Made by a program: the position numbers and the translations under genes. A stretch of DNA of 55,961 bases from JBBQKG01 sp038326655 (GTDB lineage Bacteria > Actinomycetota > Thermoleophilia > Solirubrobacterales > JBBDJG01), in assembly GCA_038326655.1 (NCBI GenBank), contig JBBQKG010000020.1, positions 1 to 55,961 on the forward strand. Reading direction: 5' to 3'. The notes under the pieces are model-generated. The model had not been told where the DNA came from. It saw only the letters and a list, made by a program, of their open reading frames with translations, and did no database searches. This document shows positions 33,857 to 41,892 of this stretch, piece after piece (within the stretch, counting starts at the first letter, position 1; each line of letters starts with the position of its first letter).

Positions 33857-35695
33857 ATGGGGCTGACGACACCGAACTTCCCAACGATCGAGCCGGGGAA
33901 GACGGTCATGGACATCCCGTACCGGGAGCGAATCAAACGGTTCGGGCGGCACTGGGTCGACTACGGCTTCGGCGGGCCGAAGCTCTTCCCGATCCTCTAC
34001 ATCTTCAAGCTCCTCACGTTCTGCATCACGGGGTGGGCCGTCGCCGCGATCACGACCGGCCTCAACCCGCTGGATCTCTCTGAGGGCTGGCGCGAGCCGA
34101 TCGTCTGGCAGAAGCTCGTCGCGTGGGTGATGCTGCTCGAGTCCCTCGGCGTCGCGGGCGCGTGGGGTCCGCTCACCTTCCACTTCAAGCCGATGACCGG
34201 CGGGGTGCTCTACTGGGCGCGGACGAAGACGCTGCGCCAGCCGCCGTGGCCCGACAAGGTGCCGGGCACCGCAGGGGACGAACGCACGCCGCTCGATGTC
34301 GCGCTCTACGTCGGCTTCCTCATCTCGCTGGTGGTGTGCCTCGCGATGCCCGGCACACAAGATTCGAGCACTGTCGGCGCGATCGGCGCCAACGAGGGTC
34401 TGATCACGACCGGGCCGCTGGTCGCGGCGATCGTGCTGAACCTGCTGATGGGCCTCCGCGACAAGGTCACGTGGATCGCGGCGCGATCGGAGCAGTACCT
34501 CCCGGCACTCATCTTCTTCGCGTTCTTCCCGTTGGTCGACATGGTGGTCGCGGCGAAGATCCTGATCGTCACGGTCTGGGTGGGCGCGGCAGTGTCCAAG
34601 ATCGGCCGCCACTTCGGCCACGTGATCCCGCCGATGGTCTCCAACACCCCGTGGGTGCCGTCCAAGGCGATCAAGCGGATGCACTACCGCAATTACCCCG
34701 ACGACATCCGGCCGTCCGAACGCGCGCTGATGATCGCCCACGGTCCCGGCACTCTCGTCGAGGTGGTCGCGCCGCTCGTCCTGCTGTTCTCACAGGACCA
34801 CACGCTCACCGTCGCTGCGGTCGTCCTGATGATGGGCTTCCACCTGTTCATCATCTCGACGTTCCCGCTCGCGGTGCCGCTCGAATGGAACGCCCTCTTC
34901 ATGTACCTCGCGGCGTTCCTGTTCCTCCAGTTCCCCGCGTGGGACGGCTATGGCCTCGGTGACATGGACCCGGCCTTGCTCGTGCTGACCGTCATCAGCT
35001 GCACGCTCCTCCCGATCATCGGCAACAATCGCCCGGATTGGGTGTCGTTCCTGCCGTCGATGCGCCAGTACGCCGGCAACTGGGCCTCTGCGCTGTGGGC
35101 GTTCGCGCCCGGCGCGGAGCGCAAGCTCGACGAGCATCTCGTCAAGCCCGCCAACACGCAGAAGCAGCAGCTCACCGACCTGTACGGGGAGGACGCGGCC
35201 GAGCTGGTCCTGCAACACGGCTTGAGCTGGCGCGCTATGCACAGCATGGGCCGCGGCCTCAACTCCGTGATGATGAACTCGCTCGGCGAGGACATCGACT
35301 CCTACTACCTGCGCGATGCAGAGCCGCTGTGCAACGTGGTCGTCGGCTTCAACTTCGGGGACGGGCACCTGCACGACTGGCGGCTGATCGAGGCGATTCA
35401 GAGGCGCTGCAACTTTGCGCCGGGCGAGTTCATCGTGGTATGGGTCGAGTCGGAGCCGATCTTCCGCGACAAGCAGCAGTACTGGGTCATGGACGCGGCC
35501 GTCGGCTTCGTCGAGCGTGGCGAGTGGAAGGTGAGTGAGGCGGTCAGGGAGCAGCCGTGGCTGCCGAACGGGCCGATACCCGTCAACGTGAAGTGGCGCA
35601 AGCCCGGATACGAACGAGTCCGGCATCCCGCGCCGGACGTGCCTGTTCGCGCCGGCGACGACGGAGACGGAAAGGCTGTGCCCACAACCGCATGA
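33857..35695 (+). CDS. DUF3556 family transmembrane protein
   Basis: A 612-aa protein from the ATG at 33857, preceded by AGGAGGGGG. It has about nine membrane segments across residues ~40-440 (such as LVAWVMLLESLGVAGAWGPL and VALYVGFLISLVVCLAM) and a soluble C-terminal ~170 residues (LLYGEDAAELVLQ-like region, FNFGDGHLHDWRLIEAIQRR, GEFIVVWVESEPIFRD). It matches the DUF3556 proteins of mycobacteria and relatives, whose role is unknown. The stop overlaps the ATG of the downstream oxidoreductase (ATGA), so the two are translationally coupled and probably act on the same lipid-like substrate. Confidence 0.85.
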   Translation: MGLTTPNFPTIEPGKTVMDIPYRERIKRFGRHWVDYGFGGPKLFPILYIFKLLTFCITGWAVAAITTGLNPLDLSEGWREPIVWQKLVAWVMLLESLGVAGAWGPLTFHFKPMTGGVLYWARTKTLRQPPWPDKVPGTAGDERTPLDVALYVGFLISLVVCLAMPGTQDSSTVGAIGANEGLITTGPLVAAIVLNLLMGLRDKVTWIAARSEQYLPALIFFAFFPLVDMVVAAKILIVTVWVGAAVSKIGRHFGHVIPPMVSNTPWVPSKAIKRMHYRNYPDDIRPSERALMIAHGPGTLVEVVAPLVLLFSQDHTLTVAAVVLMMGFHLFIISTFPLAVPLEWNALFMYLAAFLFLQFPAWDGYGLGDMDPALLVLTVISCTLLPIIGNNRPDWVSFLPSMRQYAGNWASALWAFAPGAERKLDEHLVKPANTQKQQLTDLYGEDAAELVLQHGLSWRAMHSMGRGLNSVMMNSLGEDIDSYYLRDAEPLCNVVVGFNFGDGHLHDWRLIEAIQRRCNFAPGEFIVVWVESEPIFRDKQQYWVMDAAVGFVERGEWKVSEAVREQPWLPNGPIPVNVKWRKPGYERVRHPAPDVPVRAGDDGDGKAVPTTA

Positions 35696-37110
35696 CATCT
35701 GCGGTGGTCGTCGGCAGCGGCCCGAATGGACTCGCTGCCGCCCTGACGCTTGCGGCCGAAGGAGTTGAAGTGCGCGTGCTCGAAGCCGACGATCGTCTCG
35801 GCGGCGGCACGCGGAGCAGCGAGCTCACCGTTCCGGGCCTGCTGCACGACGAATGCTCCGCCGCGCACCCGCTTGCGGTCGAATCGCCGTTCGCGCGGCG
35901 CTTCGACCTTGCGGCACACGGGCTGACGTGGCGGTGGCCGGAGGTCCAGTACTCGCACCCACTCGAGGGTGGCGACGGGGCGGCGGCCTACCGATCCGTG
36001 GAACAGACTGCGGCCGCGCTCGGTCCCGACTGCCGTCGCTGGGGCGCGCTCTTCGGGCCGGTCAGCAAGAGCTTCTCCGACCTCGAGGAGGATTTCCTGC
36101 GGCCGCTCTTGCGCGTCCCCTCCCATCCCGTGAAGCTCGTGCGCTTCGGCATGCGCTCCGTGCTCCCGGCAGCCGCCCTGGCGCGCTGCTTCGGCACGGC
36201 GGCAGCCCGCGCGCTTTGGGCCGGTGTGGCCGCACATGCCTTCCGGCCGTTCGGCTTACCCATGTCATCGGCGGTCGGGGTGACCCTCGGAAGCGCCGCA
36301 CATCGCGATGGGTGGCCCGTCGCTGAAGGAGGCTCGGGGTCGATCAGCCGCGCCATGATCTCGCTGCTCGAGGATCGCGGCGCGCGCCTCGAGACGGGCG
36401 TCGAGGTGAAGTCCCTGGACGAGCTCGGGAAGCCCGACATCGTGATGCTCGACGTGGCGCCAGTGGCAGCCGTGCGCATCGCCGGGGACCGGCTGCCGCG
36501 CCGGATCGCGCGCGCGTTCACTCGCTTCCGGCATGGCCCTGCGGCTTTCAAGGTCGACTTCGCGGTGGAGGGTGGGATCCCCTGGCTGCACGAGCCCTCG
36601 CGCCGTGCCGGCACCGTGCACGTGGGCGGCACGTTCGGGGAGATCGCAGCGGCAGAGCGCGACGTCCACCGTGGGACGATGCCCGACCAGCCGTTCGTGC
36701 TCCTGTGCCAGCAGTACGTCGCGGATGAGTCGCGCGCGAGCGGAGGCCTCTTCCCCGTGTACTCCTACGCCCACGTCCCAGCGGGTTGGACCGGCGACGC
36801 GACGCTCCAGATTGAGCAGCAGATCGAGCGCTTCGCACCCGGCTTCCGCGACCGGATCGTCGCGCGTCACGTCCGCAACGTGCGCGACATGGAGCGCCAC
36901 AACGCCAACTACGTGCGCGGCGACATCATTACGGGAGCGAACACACCGATGCAGATGCTCGGCCGGCCGCGCCTCGCACTCGATCCGTACGTCACCGGGA
37001 TCCCGGGCGTCTACATCTGCTCGGCGGCCACGCCTCCAGGTGCCGGCGCCCACGGAATGTGCGGGTACAACGCTGCGCTGTCCGCTCTTCGGTCTCTGGG
37101 GCCAAAGTAG
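35692..37110 (+). CDS. FAD-dependent oxidoreductase, phytoene-desaturase-like
   Basis: A 472-aa flavoprotein with an N-terminal dinucleotide fold (VVVGSGPNGLAAALTLAAEG, then LEADDRLGGGTRS) and the C-terminal FAD motif typical of CrtI/NDP-type enzymes (YICSAATPPGAGAHGMCGYN). It belongs to the phytoene dehydrogenase/amine-oxidase-like superfamily, which oxidise or saturate isoprenoids and other lipids. Coupling to the DUF3556 membrane protein by an ATGA overlap suggests a membrane-lipid substrate; this is inference. No carotenoid synthase is nearby. Confidence 0.87.
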   Translation: MTSAVVVGSGPNGLAAALTLAAEGVEVRVLEADDRLGGGTRSSELTVPGLLHDECSAAHPLAVESPFARRFDLAAHGLTWRWPEVQYSHPLEGGDGAAAYRSVEQTAAALGPDCRRWGALFGPVSKSFSDLEEDFLRPLLRVPSHPVKLVRFGMRSVLPAAALARCFGTAAARALWAGVAAHAFRPFGLPMSSAVGVTLGSAAHRDGWPVAEGGSGSISRAMISLLEDRGARLETGVEVKSLDELGKPDIVMLDVAPVAAVRIAGDRLPRRIARAFTRFRHGPAAFKVDFAVEGGIPWLHEPSRRAGTVHVGGTFGEIAAAERDVHRGTMPDQPFVLLCQQYVADESRASGGLFPVYSYAHVPAGWTGDATLQIEQQIERFAPGFRDRIVARHVRNVRDMERHNANYVRGDIITGANTPMQMLGRPRLALDPYVTGIPGVYICSAATPPGAGAHGMCGYNAALSALRSLGPK

Positions 37111-37207
37111 TCGCCTTCGGACCGGGACTCACCGCTCCGTCGAGCCGACCCGGCACTGGGCGGTACAGCCACGCTCGGCTGTCGCATGCGATCGTGCAAC
37201 GCCATGA

Positions 37208-38296
37208 TCAGTGCGGCTGCTTGGCCGCCGTGTCCGGACGAAGGGCTGGACTCGACCTTGTCCCGCCGGAGCTAACGAGGGGACCGTTCGATCTGTTGCC
37301 GCGGGCTTGGGCGAACGTCACGAGCCGTGATCGGTCTTCGTCCCACAGCTTCAGGCGCACAGCGCGCACTCCATCCCGGAGCGACAGTGTCGGGACGTCG
37401 TTGAAGGTCGGATTCTCGTCGAGCGCACGTTGCAGGTTGTAGTTGGGGATTCGGGCGTTGAGGTGGTGCAGATGATGCAGCCCGATGCTGCCGGTGAAGA
37501 ACTGAAGCACCTTTGGCAGTTTCAGGTAGGAGCTTCCGCGCAGCGCCGCGTCGGCGTAGCTCCAGCCCTCGGCGCGCTGCCAGTAGACGTCTTCAAATTG
37601 GTGCTGGACGTAGAACAACCAGATACCCGCGGAGCCGGCAAGCAGGGCGGGGGGGCCTGACACGAGCAGGTACTCGCGCCAGCCCACAAGCCAGCACATC
37701 GCGCCGACCAAGATGGCGAGGGCAATGTCCGTGCCGATCACGCTGCGGCGCATGCGTGGCCGTGCAGCGCGGGCGGGGATACGTGGTCCCACCACCATCG
37801 CCAGGATGGGCCCGAAGCCGAACATCACCAACGGGTTGCGAACCAGGCGGTAGCCGAGCCGGCGGCGCCGCGAGGAGTCGCGGTACTCAGCAACGGTCAT
37901 CGTGACGACGTCGCCGACGCCACGCCGATCCAGGTCGCCGGCGGTGGCGTGGTGAACCGCGTGGTCGTGACGCCAGCGCACGAACGGTGCATAGAGAAGT
38001 AGCCCGAGGGTCGTGCCGACCCAAACGTTGGCGCGCCTGGATGGCAAGAAAGCCCCGTGGGTACAGTCGTGGAAGACGATGTAGGTGCGCAGCAGGAAGC
38101 CGGCGGCCAGGACCGCGATGGCGAGCACGAGCAAGTAGGAGATGTCCAGCGCGAGGTACATCGCGACCGACAGCACCAAGTAGGGCACGACCGAGGTTGC
38201 AAGATCGAGCACGCTGCGGCCGACGCTCGGCCGGGTGTAAGGAGCCAAGGCCTCCTGCCAGGACGAACTCTCGGAGTTCCCTTTTTGGTTCGGCAC
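37208..38296 (-). CDS. Membrane fatty acid desaturase
   Basis: A 362-aa di-iron desaturase. Three histidine boxes are intact: HDCTHG (76-81), HDHAVHH (110-116) and HHLHH (274-278), with VQHQFED before the third. Four membrane helices are expected (VVPYLVLSVAMYLALDISYL; LLVLAIAVLAAGFLL; two more ~195-235). It would insert a double bond into a membrane acyl chain. The GTG at 38296 is chosen because a -10-like TACAAT lies 7 nt upstream; the frame is open to 38404. It is convergent with the oxidoreductase operon. Confidence 0.87.
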   Translation of the reverse strand: MPNQKGNSESSSWQEALAPYTRPSVGRSVLDLATSVVPYLVLSVAMYLALDISYLLVLAIAVLAAGFLLRTYIVFHDCTHGAFLPSRRANVWVGTTLGLLLYAPFVRWRHDHAVHHATAGDLDRRGVGDVVTMTVAEYRDSSRRRRLGYRLVRNPLVMFGFGPILAMVVGPRIPARAARPRMRRSVIGTDIALAILVGAMCWLVGWREYLLVSGPPALLAGSAGIWLFYVQHQFEDVYWQRAEGWSYADAALRGSSYLKLPKVLQFFTGSIGLHHLHHLNARIPNYNLQRALDENPTFNDVPTLSLRDGVRAVRLKLWDEDRSRLVTFAQARGNRSNGPLVSSGGTRSSPALRPDTAAKQPH

Positions 38297-38303
38297 GGCG
38301 GCG

Positions 38304-38309
38304 ATTGTA
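38304..38309 (-). promoter_or_regulatory. Candidate -10 element for a leaderless mRNA
   Basis: On the minus strand TACAAT (five of six consensus bases) ends 7 nt before the GTG of the desaturase. No Shine-Dalgarno site precedes that GTG, so the message is probably leaderless. Confidence 0.45.
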
Positions 38310-38406
38310 GGGGCGCGGCCAATTCTGCGTTCCGGTGGGCGCCGGGTAGGGACACCGAGCATCCCCCGTGGGGGGCCACGCCTTACGGGCGAGACGGCCG
38401 CCACTG

Positions 38407-39660
38407 CTAGTGGGTCGCCGCGACCGTCGTCAGCGGGTAACCGAGGTGGGCCACGCGGTTGGGCAGGTCGACGTGCAGCCAGTGCGAGACATGGCTGGGC
38501 AGCGTCTCGAGGATGATCTCGTCGTAGTCGCGCGTGCTCAACTCCTCCACGATGTCGTCGTAGGCGTTGGGGCTCATCGCGACGCGGCCCTCGATCTCGG
38601 CGCCGGTCGGCTCCTCGAGCATCGGCAGTGCCTGTGCGAGCGCCCGTTCGCCCAGGCGGGTGTCCTCGCTGTTGCGGTCGAACGCCAGGTGATCGGGGTT
38701 CGGGACGAGCATGAAGAATTTCGCCGGGCCGGCGGCGGAGCGCTCGCGCACCGCCCCGATGAGCGCCGGCGTCGCCGCCGTCTTGTTGGTCACGACAAGG
38801 ACACGGGATTCATCGTCGCGCGATTGTCTCTTCAGACGGTCACGGGCTCCGGGAGCGATCTCGTCCACTTTCGTGATGGCCAGGTAGGTGACTAGGCCCA
38901 GGATCGTGACGAGGAAGAGCGCGCTGGTCACGGTCGTGCCCAGACCGAGGCCACCGTCGGCGCGAGTCTGCGACAGGAGGTCACCCAGCGAGGCGCCGAG
39001 CGGACGGGTCAGGATATAGGCGATCCAGAAGGCCAGGACCGCGTTCAGCTTGAAGCGGATGTGGGCAATGAACACCGCCGCGATCAGTGCGCCGAAGATG
39101 AGCGCTGACACGAAGTAGCCCAGGTTGAGACGCTCCGCCGCGAGGTCACCCGCTGCGGTGCCCAGGGCGAAGGTGAACAAGATGGTCAGCCAGTAGAAGG
39201 CTTCCCGTCGGGTCGTATAGATGGTGTGGATGGAGAGAGTCTTTTCACTTACATACCAGGCTGTGAACGTCGCCGCCAGCGCAAGGCTGAAGAGAATGGT
39301 GGTCGTCGTCAGAGCGACCCCGAAGTTGTCGGTCAGGTTGTCAGTGATCAGGGTGCCGACGACACTGATCAGGACGACCGCGAGCCAATAGATGCCCGGC
39401 ACGTATTTCCTTGACCTGAACTGGAAGATCAGCGCAATGATCAAAAGGCTGCCGATGACGTAGGTCGTGTTGGTCAAGCCGAGGTTCAGGTTCGTGTTCA
39501 GAAAATCTGCCGCAGTCTCACCGACCGTGGTGGCCAGGATCTTGATGATCCAGAAGAAGACAGTGACTTCTGGAACCTTGTTCAACATCTGCCGGCCCAG
39601 TGAAAGGCCTGGTGAAGAGCTTGGTGAAGGGGCCGTGGCCCGCTGCGTAACGGTTGTCAT
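38407..39660 (-). CDS. COG4705 membrane protein fused to a universal-stress-like domain
   Basis: A 417-aa protein. Residues ~25-275 are a repeated membrane module with about nine helices (KVPEVTVFFWIIKILATTVG, ETAADFL; again TILFTFALGTAAGDLAAERL), which is the COG4705 membrane-anchored protein family. Residues ~290-415 form a soluble domain (SRVLVVTNKTAATPALIGAV, YDDIVEELSTRDYDEIILET, HWLHVDLPNRV) resembling a UspA-like or host-factor nucleotide-binding fold. The transported or sensed ligand is unknown. The two halves of the membrane part look like an internal duplication. Confidence 0.8.
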   Translation of the reverse strand: MTTVTQRATAPSPSSSPGLSLGRQMLNKVPEVTVFFWIIKILATTVGETAADFLNTNLNLGLTNTTYVIGSLLIIALIFQFRSRKYVPGIYWLAVVLISVVGTLITDNLTDNFGVALTTTTILFSLALAATFTAWYVSEKTLSIHTIYTTRREAFYWLTILFTFALGTAAGDLAAERLNLGYFVSALIFGALIAAVFIAHIRFKLNAVLAFWIAYILTRPLGASLGDLLSQTRADGGLGLGTTVTSALFLVTILGLVTYLAITKVDEIAPGARDRLKRQSRDDESRVLVVTNKTAATPALIGAVRERSAAGPAKFFMLVPNPDHLAFDRNSEDTRLGERALAQALPMLEEPTGAEIEGRVAMSPNAYDDIVEELSTRDYDEIILETLPSHVSHWLHVDLPNRVAHLGYPLTTVAATH

Positions 39661-39913
39661 GGTTCAAGGCTGCCATAGTGCACCTGACCGCGACCTGAAT
39701 GCTTCAGATGCTCGCTTTGCATGGAAAGCGGCGCCGCGACGCGCGGTCTCGGCTCAGGCCGCAAGCTCGGGGTGCCGGACCTTCAAAGGATGAGATCACC
39801 TGGGAAATCTTCGCGCTGAACAAGCGTTATGAGGCGGAGGAGAAAGCCAGCTTCGACGCGCTTCGGCAAAGCTACCGGGTCGGCCGCTCAACCGGCCGGA
39901 TGGATGGGCATAG
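39661..39913. other. Intergenic region with possible coding remnant
   Basis: On the plus strand a short frame around 39780-39910 reads KDEITWEIFALNKRYEAEEK and continues ASFDALRQSYRVGRS, with coding-like third-position GC. There is no good start and the frame runs on into the tRNA-like sequence. It could be the end of a lost gene. Nothing else was recognised. Confidence 0.25.
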
Positions 39914-39933
39914 AAAAACCCGCCGTAGCGGGG
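39914..39933 (-). terminator. Rho-independent terminator just past the tRNA-Arg fragment
   Basis: Read on the minus strand, CCCGC-TACG-GCGGG is a hairpin with a UACG tetraloop followed by five T residues (39918-39914). It lies 8 nt beyond the detached tRNA-Arg 3' end, exactly where a terminator for the original tRNA transcript would be. The intact tRNA-Arg at 41455 has no comparable terminator behind it. Confidence 0.8.
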
Positions 39934-39940
39934 CTTTCAG

Positions 39941-39973
39941 AGCGCGCCCGACAGGATTCGAACCTGTGACCTT
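39941..39973. repeat. 33-bp direct repeat (left copy), tRNA-Arg 3' end; candidate attachment site
   Basis: These 33 bases are identical to 41453-41485, which is the variable region, T-arm and 3' acceptor strand of tRNA-Arg(ACG) plus two flanking bases. A duplicated tRNA 3' end is the classical footprint of tyrosine-integrase insertion. Confidence 0.75.
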
Positions 39974-39987
39974 GTTCCACCGGGCGC
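39944..39987 (-). other. tRNA-like minihelix: tRNA-Arg lacking D and anticodon arms
   Basis: On the minus strand GCGCCCG (39987-39981), nine bases, then GGTC, the T-arm ACAGGTTCGAATCCTGT and CGGGCGC can fold into a perfect 7-bp acceptor stem and T-arm with no D or anticodon arm. The 5' arm matches the acceptor of tRNA-Arg but also contains the last bases of the cupin gene, so it may be chance. It is not a functional decoding tRNA. Confidence 0.5.
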
Positions 39988-40388
39988 TAGTCAGCCCACC
40001 AGTCGCGCAGACCCTCCACGTCTTCGCGCGGATTCTCGCCGAGATTGGGCGCACCGAAGACGAGGATCTCGAGGCCCTCCGGCCCGCCCTCGTAGCCTCG
40101 CCACATGCCGGACGGGACGCGCACCACGTCCCACTCCTTGACCTCGACGATCTCGTCGTCGAGCTTCATCCGCCCGCTCCCTCGCACGACCACGAACACC
40201 TCCTCCTGCTCCTTGTGCGTGTGGCCGTACGGGAAGCGATAGTAGGGCGGAACACTCTGGTAGCTCAGGCCGGACTTCTCTAGTTCCAGCGCGTCGGTCG
40301 CCAGGCGGAACTCCAGGTCTGGCGCGCCGTCGAAGTTGGAGCCGACGTCCTCCAGGTCCGCCTTGAGGTTCCTGAGAGTGAACGGCAC
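39987..40388 (-). CDS. Cupin-domain protein
   Basis: A 133-aa single-domain cupin from the GTG at 40388 (VPFTLRNLKADLEDVG). The first metal-binding motif is PYGHTHKEQEEVFVVVRGSG (two His and Glu); the second is weaker (WDVVRVPSGMWRGYEGG). Such proteins are small metal-dependent isomerases, dioxygenases or binding proteins; no substrate can be assigned. The frame continues upstream to 40577 without protein-like sequence. The gene lies inside the segment bounded by 33-bp tRNA-Arg repeats, and its stop falls in the tRNA-like acceptor arm. Confidence 0.82.
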   Translation of the reverse strand: MPFTLRNLKADLEDVGSNFDGAPDLEFRLATDALELEKSGLSYQSVPPYYRFPYGHTHKEQEEVFVVVRGSGRMKLDDEIVEVKEWDVVRVPSGMWRGYEGGPEGLEILVFGAPNLGENPREDVEGLRDWWAD

Positions 40389-40709
40389 GGCCGCGATTCT
40401 ACCGTTCAAACTCCGCCCCCACCCGGGCCCCGCTGGGTCTGTGCGACGCGCCCGAGAGAGATCCAGAGCATCGCGAGCATGACCGGCGGCGCATCGTCCA
40501 GGAACTTGAACCACGCTGTTGGTGGGCCTCGCTACGGGGGTTGTTCCACCGCCCGCCTGCCACCGCCACCGCCCCACCCTGCCCGGGCACCAGCGCCGCG
40601 GTCTCGCAGGCCGCTCCAGCAGGGTCTATGGGCCGCAGGCGCTTGGTTTCTTTGGAGGCGTTTGGCTTGGGGAGTGTCCCACCAGCCCGCGCAAAAACGA
40701 CTCGCGGAG
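40389..40709. other. Intergenic region inside the tRNA-Arg-flanked segment
   Basis: This 321-nt stretch has no convincing gene. A minus-strand frame at about 40406-40540 reads WFKFLDDAPPVMLAMLWISL, protein-like and hydrophobic, but it has a stop just upstream and no start, so at best it is a membrane-protein fragment. No promoter, hairpin or RNA motif was recognised. Confidence 0.3.
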
Positions 40710-41126
40710 CTACGACGAGTCGGCGTGAGCGTCTTGCTCCGACAAACCCACGGCTTCGAGGGCCTCGGCGTGATCCCAGAAGTACTCGATCATGACGACT
40801 TTGCCCTTGCGAAACGTCTGGATGTTCGTGACGTCGATGATTGCGTCCGGGCCACGACCGACGCCCGTCCACCGGTACCGCGCGATCACCCGGTCACCAG
40901 CGTCGATCAGGCTGATCGCCTCCATTTCACCGGTGTCCCAGGTGTCGCGCAGTTGCTCGAAGAACCGGAAGACCGCTTCGCGGCCGAAATGCGGTCCGGC
41001 CTCCGGCCATTCTTCGACGGTCCGCATGACGATGTCTGGATCGTAGGTCTCCCAAAGCCGTTCGACATCCCCTGCGGCCCACGCCTCGCCCGTGGCTCGC
41101 ACTATCTCTACGTTCTCCTGCGACAT
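40710..41126 (-). CDS. NTF2/SnoaL-like protein
   Basis: A 138-aa protein from the ATG at 41126 (MSQENVEIVRATGEAWAAGD). It has the cone-shaped SnoaL/NTF2 fold pattern: an N-terminal helix pair, ETYDPDIVMRTVEEWPEAG, GREAVFRFFEQLRDTW, then beta strands (ISLIDAGDRVIARYRWTGVG, TFRKGKVVMIEYFWDHAEAL). Members are small isomerases, cyclases or ligand binders, and this SQENVE-type branch is frequent in actinobacteria. It lies inside the tRNA-Arg-flanked segment. Confidence 0.85.
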   Translation of the reverse strand: MSQENVEIVRATGEAWAAGDVERLWETYDPDIVMRTVEEWPEAGPHFGREAVFRFFEQLRDTWDTGEMEAISLIDAGDRVIARYRWTGVGRGPDAIIDVTNIQTFRKGKVVMIEYFWDHAEALEAVGLSEQDAHADSS

Positions 41127-41145
41127 CGCCCGCGCAGTATCTCCA

Positions 41146-41337
41146 CTACCGGGCACGGTGGGCAAGCCGATGGCAGTCCCGGCAGAGCGAGATGCCCGGC
41201 CTGCGTCGGTCGCCGCCCTCTCCGATCGGCTCCAGGTGGTAGGCCTGACGTCATCAGTACTGCCGCACACGATGCACCGGCCCGCCGTGGCATCGAGCAC
41301 TTCACGCCGATAGGGGCCTGCTGCGAACTGGTGCCCC
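41146..41337 (-). pseudogene. HNH endonuclease remnant, frameshifted
   Basis: One minus-strand frame gives YRREVLDATAGRCIVCGSTD, with the CxxC of an HNH zinc site. After a frame change near 41239-41243 the next frame gives YHLEPIGEGGDRRRPGISLC followed by RDCHRLAHRAR and a stop at 41146-41148. Together these show the C-x2-C ... H-L-E-P ... L-C-x2-C-H ... H layout of HNH nucleases. No start or N-terminal domain is visible, so this is a decayed fragment inside the tRNA-Arg-flanked segment. Confidence 0.7.
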
Positions 41338-41452
41338 GGCGCGCGACCGCAACACGAGTCGGGACCCGATTATGCGGCCGAGAGCGGCGCGCGGACCGGA
41401 GTGGAGAGGTGTGGTCTGTCGCTCTGGAAAGCCGAAAACCGCTCCACGACCA

Positions 41453-41485
41453 AGCGCGCCCGACAGGATTCGAACCTGTGACCTT
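41453..41485. repeat. 33-bp direct repeat (right copy) within tRNA-Arg
   Basis: Identical to 39941-39973, at a distance of 1512 bp. This copy is part of the intact tRNA-Arg and would be the reconstituted attachment site of an inserted element lying between the two copies. Confidence 0.75.
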
Positions 41486-41528
41486 CGGTTTCGTAGACCG
41501 ACGCTCTATCCAACTGAGCTACGGGCGC
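41455..41528 (-). tRNA. tRNA-Arg (anticodon ACG)
   Basis: The minus strand folds as a complete tRNA: acceptor GCGCCCG/CGGGCGC, D-arm GCTC..GAGC, anticodon stem TCGGT/ACCGA with loop CTACGAA (anticodon ACG), and T-arm ACAGG-TTCGAAT-CCTGT. CCA is not encoded. Its 3' part is duplicated at 39941-39973. Confidence 0.95.
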
Positions 41529-41892
41529 GTGGGGGCATTCTAGACGTCGAATCCGCATGCCCATGGGCCTGGCGCGTGCGCTGAGCCAAGGCCCCGATAA
41601 CCGCTCCGGACCGCAAGAAACCGCCGGATAGCGGTGTTCGATTCCAGAGCATTCGTGGGGAATGGGCTTAACGACGTAGCCCTTGTTTTCCTCGGAGTCA
41701 GTGGCTCTGAGCCTCGAAGTTAGCCCATAGGGGGCCGCTGAGTCCGTGTGCGCCCCTAACAGGGCGGAACTACCGCGGTCGCCTCTGGTGGCCCTGTCCA
41801 CCCTCTTCACCCGTGCGTGACGACGAACCTGCCACGCCGCTTCTCCTCTTCGCGCAATGCGACAGCGACCCGGAATCTGAGAATCGATTCGG
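41529..41892. other. Intergenic region upstream of tRNA-Arg
   Basis: This 364-nt gap has no supportable gene; minus-strand frames here are interrupted or not protein-like. It should hold the tRNA-Arg promoter and the end of the NTF2-like operon. No clear -10/-35 pair or terminator was recognised. Confidence 0.3.

Noticed and set aside
39699..40283. A plus-strand frame starting before the tRNA-Arg fragment.
   Set aside because: The first part looks partly coding, but the frame runs through tRNA sequence and antisense to the cupin; only a gene remnant is conceivable.
40479..41543. A 354-codon plus-strand open frame across the tRNA-Arg-flanked segment.
   Set aside because: It is antisense to the NTF2-like gene, crosses the tRNA and has no domain-like content.
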